NCBI GenBank assembly: GCA_963556255.1
Contig: OY744616.1
Span: 10,162,991 to 10,226,990 of the forward strand
Length of the DNA: 64,000 nt
Reading direction: 5' to 3'
Source: Allolobophora icterica
Lineage: Eukaryota > Annelida > Clitellata > Crassiclitellata > Lumbricidae
The notes under the pieces were generated by a model. The model was not told the DNA's origin, ran no database searches, and was given only the letters and a program-made list of their open reading frames with translations. Shown piece after piece: positions 22,410 through 34,400 of the stretch; the stretch's first letter is position 1; every line of letters begins with the position of its first letter. Made by a program: the position numbers and the translations under genes.

Positions 22410-25400
22410 TCAGTGAAACTCACCGAAGACGTCGTTACATTTGTTTGAAACGCGAATTTTCGTCATTTCGGTCGCACCTGACAGTTTCTGTTTCGACGCA
22501 GGCTGGACTGAATTCGCCAGTGATTGCATGAATTCCTCGAGTTGCAAGGCGAGCGCCTGCTTTTTAAATCGTACGGCCTCGCTCTGAACGTTGCGGATGA
22601 AGTGACAGCGCAGTTCGTTCGGGCCTTGCAGCGACCGGAGATGTTTGAAAATGTTGTCGTAACCTAAAAAACCAAACTAGATGTAGAACATACCCAGACA
22701 GCAACCATTATTATTTATTTAGTACGAACATTTTTAATGTGTGCAGTCACACAGAAATGCGAATCTGAGCACGGTTAGTCAGACGCCAGATGAAGAGCAA
22801 TTAGATATCCAGATGTTTGTAAGCCTGTGAAAATCAACGAGTTTTGAGGCGTTTCTTGAAAGGAGAAAAGGTTGAGCAACGGATAAACATTGGTAGTAGA
22901 TTCCACTTCTTGGGGCTGCAACACGAAATGCACGAGAGTCCATGGCAGTGCTACATCTAGACTCAACCACAACACCCATAACCGAAGACCACAGACTGCG
23001 TGGCGGGATGTAATGAGAGAGTAGTGGTTGAAGGTAGGTAGGAGTGCAAATTGTGATGGTTTTACAGGTCAAACAGGCCAGTTTAAATCTAATTCTGAAT
23101 TCTACAGGAACCCAACGCAGCTTATGTTGATGTAAGTAAGTATTTGCCTTTGAAGTCCATTCAAAATTGCTGTGTCTTGACTAACTGATTTAAACAAGTG
23201 CTGAACTGCGAATGCAACAGTATTCACTTACAGTGGAGGATTGTTCCACGAGGCGTGTTCAACACAGGAGAAAGCACACTAATGAACAACGTCTCAATCA
23301 TTCCGAGTTAAAATGATATGCAAGTGGCAGGATAAATATAAACACTTCACCAGCAGATAAATATTCCTCACCAAAGAAAACCAAGTTGCAGATGAGTCGT
23401 CCACAACGTATTCCGAGACCACAGTGGCTCTGAAAACGACGGAAAACCTCAAAAACACTGAGTGGTCGAAACGTTGTGCAAGTCACATCAACTCCGCCCG
23501 AGGCATAATTTTAAAGGTCACAAACAGACAAATTATGAAAGAGACTTCACCTGAGAGAAGAACATACAAGCAACAACTCAACTGCACTTACGCTTTCCAG
23601 GCTTTCGAACTTCGATGATTGCTAGCTTCTGCAAGTTAGCGTTGCACTCCTGTATTTTTACGCTATTTACAAAGTTGTTCGGTTTTCTGTTATTGCTTAA
23701 GCGAGATATTTCCGTTTCTCCGTTTGTCGTGCCTTCGTCTAAAGTCAGATCAATTTCAAGTCCATTCAGTTCAGAGTTAACAATGTCCTGAACGTGATTC
23801 GTAAGATTTTCCAAGCAGGAATGGACGTGATTTGGCATGATATTGTCCGCTCGTTCATCGCCAGACTCACCTGCAAGAAAATTCAAATTAAATCAATACT
23901 CTACTTAGTGGCTTTGATTACATTACATCGCTATGCTCCACTGCTAAAGGGATTTATAGGTGCCTTGCTTCTGCTTGGAAACTTCCTACTGGAACTATCT
24001 TTCCCTGAATAGACAAATTCAGCTCAACATGCATTCTGTTTAAACCTTGGTTAACCTTTGGAGATCGTTGAATGGTAACACTCTGGCACGAAGATCAGAA
24101 GGATGCGGGTTCGATACCTGCTAGCCCCATAAAAGTTGACTCAGCCTTTTCACTCCCTATGGGGCGAATGTAAAATGAGCAGGACAGATGGGTGCCTTGC
24201 AGGCTGCCATACAGTTAAATTTGACTCTTGTTAAACATGTAATCATGTGTTACTACTATATCATGCAATCTTACTGCGTACTTGTCAGTTTGAATTTAAT
24301 AAACGAATATTATTATTACTATTATTATCTTTATTAAATGAGAGAGATTAGTTTTCCATACATTTTAGTACACGCTCGTCATTAAAAGTGTTGACCAAAG
24401 TGGAACGTGTTTACATCACATCGTTAATCATGAGTGGTTTTTGAGAGTTTCTTACAAGGCACTATAAAACTTCCTTGGTACATACATTAGCTACATCTTT
24501 CATTCAAGAGAGATGTAGAGGTCTATTTTTATAGTGGTTAGGCCCACTTGACATGTCACTTTTTTGTAATTTTCTCATTATTCTGCCTTCACTTGCTTCA
24601 GTTCTGTCAGCGACTAAAAACTGCTCTGTTTGACTGTGGTTTGTGTTGTGAGGTGGGCAGTTTCCTTGAGAGGAGCAACATAAATTTGATTAGTCTCTAC
24701 AGGTTTGTAAGCAGGGATGTTATTGTGACGTTCGTCGCTCGAGATCAACTAACCCTTCATCAGACGTGGTACCAATTTGTGTCGGTCTTACCCGAGACGC
24801 TGCTTCGTCGTCGGGCTGGGTTCGGCTCCAGCCAACTGACCTTCTGGAGTCGCCCGGGTCACTATCCTGTCTACTTCTGCTGTAGACGAGCGGTTCCCTG
24901 TCTCCGCTCTCAGTGCCCATTTCTCCAAGAGGAGGTCCCGAGGGTATCGCTTGTTTGCGAACAGTGTCGCTGTCAAGCTCCATCTCACTTTCGGACTCTG
25001 CCACTGCCGCGGTCGCCGGGTGGGCAACGTCCTCGTCCTCAGGATGGCCGTCCTTTAGAACAGGGTTCGCTCTCTTGCCGGCAGGAGTCCTCAGCTTCCT
25101 GTGAGATCTCTTAGTCAAAGACTTCCTCTTTTTCTCCGCCTTAACCGAACCCTCACGTACCATTCTGCATCTCATGACTCTCGAGTTATCGTCAATCGGG
25201 GAAAACTCTGAACGTTCTCTTGTCCGAGAGGACAAGGTGTACATCTGACGAGTCGTCACGTCGTGCCGTCTCAAACACGCGAACATCTTGCGATAATATA
25301 TACACGTGTAATATTATCGCGGTATACTGGTCTCACGACACTCTCTTCTGATAGGACAGGTTCTAGGTCTAAAACCTCCCTAACCGCACGCAGAACTGGG

Positions 25401-28400
25401 TTCCGACCGGCGCACGAGGTGGGCCCTACTTCGCACTTCGGTCAGTTCTCGGGACTACGTGTTTCGATCACCAAGTTATTTGCTCTGAATAACGATTGGC
25501 TTGAATACAAGATTTTCCTGACTCTATCGTTTTCCTGGTCTTACCGCACTGTAATCAGTTGTCGGGCGGTCTTTTCCCGTACTGCGGTCTTTCGGTAACA
25601 GTGGTCTTTCCCAGTAACTATTTTTAGTTACCGGGCGATGGAGCCCCTCCAACGCTCCACCGGCGTGTCAGCCATCCAAGTGTCACAATCCAAATGTAAC
25701 GCCGACCCCGTAAGGTTACCAGAATGTCCTGAATTTTGTTCCCAAGAATTTCCGAATTTTGGTTCCCTAACGAGGGTCACGCTTACTCCCACGGGTAACC
25801 GGACAAGCTCCGATCCTGCCTGTCGCCAAATTTACCCTTATTATCGTTTTTGTACTAAATTGGTTTTTCAGGTATCCCGACGGTCACTTCACCGAGTGCC
25901 GAAGTCGCGTAAAACTCTCCCAGCCGAGGACGCCGAAGTCGCGTAAAATCCTCCCGGCCGAGTACGCCGAAAGTGCGTAGAACTTCCCTTGTGTCGAGTA
26001 CGCCGAAATCGCGTAAAACTCTTCTCAGTGTATAAAACCAAACACTGTCGGATCTTGGAGTTCTTCGAACTCCAAGAGGGATTTCCTTGCCCGACGCCAA
26101 ATTCACCCTTGGTTTCAAGGATTTCAGAATTCCAGAAAATGGCTACCTTAAGAAGGTCACCTCTACTCTCATGGGTTACCCGACAAGCTCCGATCGCGGA
26201 GTTCTTCCAAACCCAAGAGGGACTTTCCTGCCCGTCGCCAAATTCACCCTGGTTTTCGATCTCACACTGAATTGGTTTTCCTGTGTATCAACGGTATCCT
26301 TCCCCGAGTATTACTCAGCCGTAGATCTCCCACAATCGGGACCTAGACCGCTTCGCGATCAACTGCGGGATCCAACCCGCCGGATCGGCGCTGTCGGCCC
26401 GTCTCCCAACAGTGAACTTCTTTAGCTGTACTCGGGATCGCCTGATTATATTATTCGGACGCCCCTTTCGTCCGTAAATATGTTTGTACTAACCGGAAAC
26501 TCGAACTCTGACTCTGTCGTAACCAAAATCACTCGCCTACCACACTGAGTGCAGTATATTTGAATCGGTAACTGAATCGCTAACCAACAACGCTGTTTGA
26601 CAGTATTGCTATGTATGAAGAGTCGAACCAACTCTTCACGTATAAAGCAGCGCACTGTGAGGCAGGCTCTATGCATCCCAAATTAACGCGTCTGCTCGCT
26701 ATGCGCTGGCTTCAGACCGTCGATCGGGCTTCCCTATCACGGTCGTTACCGGACAGTCGCCTATTGAAATTAAATAAAAATTAAATGATCGATGCTGGGC
26801 CTTCGCATGTAAAATTAAGAGAAACGATGCTGTTCCCTTCGCATGTAAACTGAAAGAAAACGATGCTATTCGCATAAAATAAATCTTCCCACATACGCAC
26901 GGTAACCTTGACCGCCACACTCTCCCCACCTTACTTAGATGCGGAGCATCTCTGCCAAAATCGGGGACCTTAATCAAACGTGACAGGAACATCCCCAACC
27001 CAGATCCACTTAGAGAGCAAGGAACCAAATGCACCTTTGGTTATAGGGCGGTCTATCGACAATCTCGGCACCCTGCACGTACGCCAAACACGATGAGAAC
27101 CGTGATAGCGACAGCCTTTTTAATGATGCTTTCGATCTCTCGGCACCCTGCACGTACGCCAAACACGATGAGAACCGTGATAGCGACAGCCTTTTTAATG
27201 ATGCTTTCGATCCGAACCACCACCCTACTGGCAACCTGTCGTACCTGACAAATCGCCAACCTTAACAGGCCCTCTATCATGAACCTGGGCTCTACCGGAC
27301 CCCAAGGGCCAGGAGAACTAAAGGAGAGAAAAGTCGCCCACTGTCTCCCGATCTGGTAACCATTGTCGATCAGTCACACCCGGTACCACTTCCAAATCGT
27401 GAAAGCAAAATAATAGTACAAGTTATCATATTGTAGAACCAACGCAATGAAGCGTTCTAGTACTGGAATCTTTACTCGTTTCAGTACTAACCACTAAGCC
27501 AATGTTTAACCGAAACATATTATCAAAAGGAAACTTAAACAGTCATTCACTGACAATCTGTCAAAACCAACGCAATTAAGCGTTGCTGGTAGCACAGGTA
27601 CTGTATGCTCCCAGATACCGCTCAAAAGAAATACTCTCATCAAAAGGGCAACTGAAACATGGGTCTCCAATAGTCAATGAAACCAACGCAATTAAGCGTT
27701 TATCTAGTTGGTCCTAGATACACGTCTGCTTCAGAAGGTCACTAACAAGGACTTCTACAGTCGTAGTCATCCATCCAAGCGAGGTCTTCGTCTCGTCCGT
27801 CGTCCAGGTGGCAATTCTGGATCAGCGGTCTCGTCTGGATTTTCTGAAGGTTCCTCTGGTTCATGTTCTGCATTAGAATCTTGAGCCAGGACTGGCCAGT
27901 CTACTGTAGGTAACTCAAGATTTCTGTCCCTCTCCGGTAACCAAGTACTCGGAGGTTTACCGTAAAACGGCTTCAATTTATCCACGTGCACAACCATTAG
28001 CGTGGATTTCGGATTCTTCTGAATCCGGTACAGATACGGACTGAGCACTTGAATAACCAAGAATGGGCCGGTGTAATAGCGAGCCCATTTTGTCTTCCTT
28101 TCGCTCCTTAGCCGAGGGTAGTAATAGTAAACCCAATCTCCTTGAGCGAACTTGCTAGGTCTCACTCTCAAATCGTAGGCTTTTTTCCTTCTTTCTGCTA
28201 CTCTCTTTAACTGTTCTCGTACAAGCCGATACGATCGTTCCATTTTCTCTTTCTGTTTCTCCACGTACTCTTCCATGTCACTGTAAGACGGTCTCTCGAA
28301 CTCTGTAACTTGGGCTAGAATCAAGTCTAATGGCGTATGGTTCTCTCTTCCCAGGAACAGGAAATTAGGTGTCCGTTAGGTCGCTTCATGTTCAGTACCT

Positions 28401-31400
28401 CGATATGCCGCCATTACATATGGTACGTGAACATCCCAATCCTTTTGTCGTTCCGACACTACCTTTCCGATCAACATGTTCAGTGTTCTGTGGAACCTTT
28501 CGATCATTCCGTTACCAGAGGGTCGATATGGAGTTGTACGTACTTTGTCAATCTCCATGCGTTTACACAGCTCTTTGAATAACTTCGACTCAAAACACGG
28601 TCCCTGATCCGTCAGGATCTGGCGTGGCATACCAAACCTCGAGAACACGTGTACCATAAGCGATTCTGCCACAGTAACGGCCTCTTGGTTTCTGATAGGC
28701 AGAGCTTCAGCCCATCTCGAGAAGTAATCTATCGCTGTCAGTATGTATTTGTTGCCTTTACTTGATACAGGATGCGGACCAGTTATATCAATTCCGAATC
28801 TCTCCATTGGTTCACCGACCACAGGAGTCTGCATGTAACCCTGTCTTGGAGGTTTCTCCCTTCGATAACGAGCACAGCGATCGCACCTTTGGCAGAACCG
28901 TCTAACATCGTCCTTCCAACTCGGCCAATACGCCCGGCGTTGCAACTGAGTTAAACTCTTCCGAATCCCGAAATGTCCTCCGGCAAAGCTTGCGTGTGTT
29001 AACTGAAGCATCTCTTGCCGTAGAGATAAGGGCACAACTAACTGAGATCGCTCAGCTTTTCCTGTGTTACCCTGAATCCAGCCCCTGTGTAACACTCCTT
29101 GCAGGACTTCCAGCTGATTCCAGTTGCTCACCAACACTTTCACCTCTCCGTTAGCAGGTGATAGTTCTGCCTGTGTTGGATGATGCTTCGACTCCTTCCA
29201 ATCAAGGACCGTACCAATATTGTAATCGCTCTGCTGTTCTCTTCGAAGAAACTCCTTTGTCCAACGGATTTCCTGGCCTGTATCCTCACTGGTAACCTCG
29301 GAGCGCGTTACTTCTCCGATCGGACGTGCCCACATCACGTCTTCATTCGTAACTCTCATGGTAACCACTTTAGGTTGTTCCTCACCCGGACCTCTAGACA
29401 TCGCGTCTGCGTTACCGTGTTTTGCTCCCGGTCTGTGACATATCTCCATGTCAAACTCCTCTATCATCTCTAACCAACGAGCCTGTTGGCCAATCGGTTC
29501 CGGTGTTCTGCGTAACCACTGAAGTGCGGAGTGGTCCGTTCTGAGTAGGAATTTACTACCCAGTAAGTACTGACGAAACTCTTTCAAGAAATACACCACA
29601 GCTAACAACTCTCGCCTGGTAACGTTATAGTTCCGTTCCGCCGTCGACAAGAGCCGACTCGCGTAACAAATCACTGTCTCTTCTCCTTCTTGTACTTGCG
29701 ATAACACCGCTCCAATGGCGTATGCCGAGGCATCCGTATCTAGGATGTACTGTCCCTCGTCGTTCGGTAACCCAAGTATAGGTGCGGAAACCAACTTTCG
29801 TTTAAGTTCTTCGAAAGCTCCCTGACATTCGTCAGTCCAATGGAACGGTACATTTTTCCTGGTCAGAAAATGAAGTGGTTGAGCTACCACCGCGAAATCA
29901 TGTATGAAACGTCGGTAATAGGAGCAAAGACCAACGAAGGATCTGACTTGCCTCAAGTTCCGAGGAGCAGACCATTCTTCTACGGCCTTGATCTTGCTCG
30001 GATCCGTCGCGACCCCTTCTTCACTCAAAACGTGACCAAGAAACAATACTCTCTGTTGTAACAGGTAACATTTGGATGGTTTCAGCTTGAGATTATACTC
30101 TTGTAATCTCCTGAAAATCATCTCTAGACGTTGCATGTGCGTCTCTACGTCCCTCGAGAACACAATTATGTCATCCAAGTAAACCAGACAGATGTCATAG
30201 TTTAGCCCTGTCAAGACTAAGTTCATTAGTCGACAAAACGAGGCCGGACTATTGCACAATCCGAAAGGTAACACTTTGAATTGGAAGCTGCCCCTTCTCG
30301 TAACGAACCCGGTCTTGTGTTTGTCTCTTGGGTGCAAGGCCATCTGGTGATAACCTGCTCTCAAATCGAACGTACTGTACCATCTGGCGCCACCCAGGGT
30401 ATCTAAACTCTCGCGGATAAGGGGTAACGGATGAGCATCTTTCCGTGTCTTCAAGTTCAGTTGCCTGTAATCGATACAGAAACGCATACTGCCATCCTTT
30501 TTCTTAACCATTACGACATTGGATGCCCATTCCGATATCGAAGGTTCAATGATTCCTTGTCTCAACATGTCTTCTACCTGACGATCAACTTCCGGTAACA
30601 TGGAAAGCGGTTGACGTCTCAAAGGTTGCCGAACTGGTTTCTCCTGTCCCGTATCGATCTCGTGTTGGATCACCGAAGTGAATCCGTTATCACTTTCGTT
30701 AAGGGAAAACGTTGCGCTGTACGTTAGCACAAGTTTTCGTAACCTGATTCGCTCTTCTTCCGAAATGTCTGCTGGCACTTCTTCCCATAGTCGTTTTAGG
30801 GTCTGTTCGGCAAGTGGGTTGAGCGTCTGCTCCGCCACACTGGCCGTTGTACTAATCTTCGATCCAAACCGGTCAATCGTACTTTGCTGCTTTCCTCGGC
30901 GTTCCTCCGGATAACCTGGGCCCGTAGGTTTCCCCGGATTTTCGCTTCGGTAAGGCTCATCATACGGTTCCGTTCTGGCTCGATTAACTGTCACATCGAC
31001 TACGTTCACTCGCTCCAGCGGACATTCAGTCCGTTTCTTGACTAGCGAATCTCTGTCTCCAACATTCAACATCCTGATCCACACTTCCGTGTCTCTTCCT
31101 GTCACCAACGTACGTCCGATTATCAAATCTTTTGATAATTCCATTGGAATGGTCGTCCAATCTTCGTTATCCTTTTGGAAATGCGGGTATACTACCCAAG
31201 CTGGAACGTCAACTTCGCTCCTTGGAGGAACTATTATGTCCTCTTGCACAATAACCCTCCGGCACATGGACTCGGTAACGACCTCTTTCAGAGGGATCTT
31301 CTCGCTCCCAAGGAAAACGCATCGACTTGCGAAGTCCCATCTTGCCTGATTGGCTTCCAGCCAAGATAACCCCAAGATCACTTCGGTCACTTGGTCTGTA

Positions 31401-34400
31401 ACTAGACAGGGTACAGGGTACACCTGCTTTCCGATCCGAATCTTAAGGTTAGTTTCACCATCCACCTTAATCTGACTTCCATTAGCGGCTAGGAGTCGCT
31501 GTTCTGACGGTACTAGCACAGCGTCTAGCACGAAACGTCGTGGCACAAGTGACATTTCACTTCCAGAATCAAGTAGACAGTGTATACGTTTTCCTGTCAG
31601 TCTCGCAACCACGTAGGCCACCCTACTGCCTTTGACCAGTCGGTTTTGGGTTTCCTCTTGTATCGGTTCAGCCTTTGTAGGTTCACTGGTACCGGTTGCA
31701 CCATTCGTCTCAGCGTTTCTCTGAGGACAAAATCGCTTCATGTGTCCTTTTCGTTTGCACAAGTAGCATTCGATATCCGGGTTACGCAACCGTGTGGGCG
31801 GATAAATCCGTCGCCACCCCACATTCGGTTCGGTTGTCCTCTGATCTCCCACAGCTAGATCAGAACTGTTCTCCCTTTCATGAGGTTTTCTCGGAACGAT
31901 GCCCAAATTCTGACTTATTGTCACTCGATCAAGTTCTCTTGAAAGATTTTTAATCTTTCGCTCGAGATCTTCTAGACGACGAGACTGTTGCCCCTCAGTG
32001 CTCGAGTCTTTTCGGTCTTCCATGGTAACTTTAACTCTCGCGTGTCTCCGGTCTAAATCACCACCTTGTGTCGAAGATCGACCATAGGCATCCAACCTCA
32101 CCGCATGTTTATACGCCGCTTCGAGGTTAACTGGTTCTCGCTCGCGCACCTTCTGCCCCAAATCCTGGTTTGCCAGTGCATCAATGAAAGCGTCACAAGC
32201 GACCGTCTCGACGATATCACTTGTTGGTCCTGGGTATGCCAAAGCCATTAGCCTCCTTACTTCCTGCACTACACTACTCAGCGTTTCTCCGTGAGCCTGC
32301 CGGTAAGTGCGAAGTTTCATCCGATATAGGCTAGTTTGGTCATCAGACCCGTACCGGGCCTTAAGCCGCTCAACAAGTTCTCGCCAAGACACGTCCCTCT
32401 GTGCACCCATGTCCCACAACAGCTGCGAAGCGGGACCCGTTAGGGCACACATTAACTGGTCTGCTTTTTCCTGATCACTCCACCGGTTGCACCGTGCACA
32501 AACTTCGAACTTTGCTAGAAAGGCTGCGATCGCTGACTTGCCGTCGTACTTCTCTAGCTTGATTCGTATACCGCGATCCGATCGGTCGTCGCCTCTTGTC
32601 CGCGTAACAAGTGATCTTCCGACACTCTTCTTGGGATTTCCTCTCCGGTTGTCCTCATCGTTACTCCTGGAACCGTTTTCCTCGTCTGTCCTCACCACTG
32701 ACCGGTGCCGACTCTGTCCCCTCAGAGTACCCAACGTCTTCCCTGTACGCCACTTAGAAGACATCGTAGTCATCTCTCGGTCGCCTGACGTTGCACTGTC
32801 TTCATCAGAGATGTACTCAGCCTGTCTCTGACCTTTTCTACGAGGCTCACCACCTGCGTAGTCTTTGGACTCCGATCGTTTATATTTATTGCGAGAACTC
32901 TGAGAGTTTCCGTTGACGAACGTAACTCTTCTGTCTTCTTCGCGAATATCTCTTTTCCCTGACTCTGGCGGTCTGTCAGATTCGTCGTACCTAAGACAAT
33001 TACGACTTCTCGAATCTGGTTTGTGCCCTTTAGAGTACCGCTCGTGGGTCTCATCCCAGGCCAAATGATCTCTGTCTCTTCCCATGTTCGATTCTCTCTC
33101 GGTTTCTCTATCAAGTGCCTGTTTTAAACCACGTCTCTCGTACTCTGGTAGACGTTCCTTACCATACGTCTCCCTTTCAGTTTTCTCATAACTCTCGTGT
33201 CTTCCTCGTTGGCGGAGGTTTTTCCTGTCAAAAACTCCGGTTCTCATGGCCTCTTCTGGACCAACACTATCGGTGTCTGAATCCGAAGAACTCACTGACG
33301 AACGTAATTTCGCCTCAACTCTTCCTCTTGTCAACAGACGTTGTCGACTCGATTGCCTTGCCGTTTTTCCGTGTGACTCTCTCCCGCTGTCCTCGGGAAG
33401 ATAGCGGCTACGTAACTTTTCCGAAGTTTCCGAAAGCGAAACTTCCTCACGTGTCTCTGTGTTACCTCGGCTCCGTGCTGGCTCTTCGATCTGCAGCTTC
33501 CCTCGGCGATCCATCTGGTAACCTGGGCCCGTAGGTTTCCCCGATGTCTCGCGTCGGTAAGACTTCGCATGCTGAGCAGCAGGAACAGACAGTTCTTCAA
33601 GTTTCGAACTCATCATTGCCACACTCTGTCGCAGGTAAGACATCTCCGCTTGCCAATCTACCTCATCTGTCACAGGTCTTGGGCGACCTTCTTCCATGTT
33701 GGTAAACGGTACTCGATTGCCTTCGTTTCGCTGATGCGCCACGATGTCACCACTCGTTTTCTGCACTACCGCGTCACCCCGCGGTTTCAGGCCTGTCTCA
33801 ATGTCTCTTGGCCTATCACAAGCCTGTCTCAACTGTACAGGTTGCCTGCCCCGTACGATACTAGGTACTTGAACCTGCACAAGGTTCCCCGATCTATTGT
33901 CGACGAGTGGTTTGGACCTGTCAAACCTACTCTCACCAACGGTCTCTCGCCAGTGTGTGAATGTCTCGTTATTCACATCGTTCTGTACTACCTCAGTAGT
34001 CTTTGGAACGGTTATCAACCATCCGTTATCCTCATGGAAACCTCTTTCACGCCCACTGCGGGTTCCAGCTTCCGTTTCAAATGCACTGGTTTCGTCAGGT
34101 GCACCCGTTTCATCAAGCAACCTTCGTTTGCTTTTCCGTTTACGTAACTTTGGACGCGCGCCTCCGTGCTCACTATGGGGCACTTCATCCGACTCGTCCT
34201 CGGTATCTTCCGGACCTTGCCTGGTTCTGTGACAAGAAAACGCTAGAACCCCACTTCTGGTACCAGTTTGTGACGTTCGTCGCTCGAGATCAACTAACCC
34301 TTCATCAGACGTGGTACCAATTTGTGTCGGTCTTACCCGAGACGCTGCTTCGTCGTCGGGCTGGGTTCGGCTCCAGCCAACTGACCTTCTGGAGTCGCCC

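Larger units (their letters stand above)
24724..26919 (-). repeat. 3' LTR (2196 bp)
   Basis: Starts TGTGACG and ends CCGCCACA on the + strand, the usual TG...CA limits. In every stretch I compared it is the same as the right LTR at a constant offset of 9545. On the - strand it repeats the first 187 codons of the gag frame, which then end in a stop supplied by the flanking TTAT/host DNA. Confidence 0.95.

Noticed and set aside
24548..26425. + strand frames in the left LTR, repeated in the right LTR
   Set aside because: They duplicate exactly because the LTRs do. They are antisense to the element and show no protein motif.
26920..27766. Possible envelope gene of the gypsy element
   Set aside because: No frame longer than about 75 codons, no signal peptide and no membrane segment in this interval; it is tandem repeats and short palindromes.
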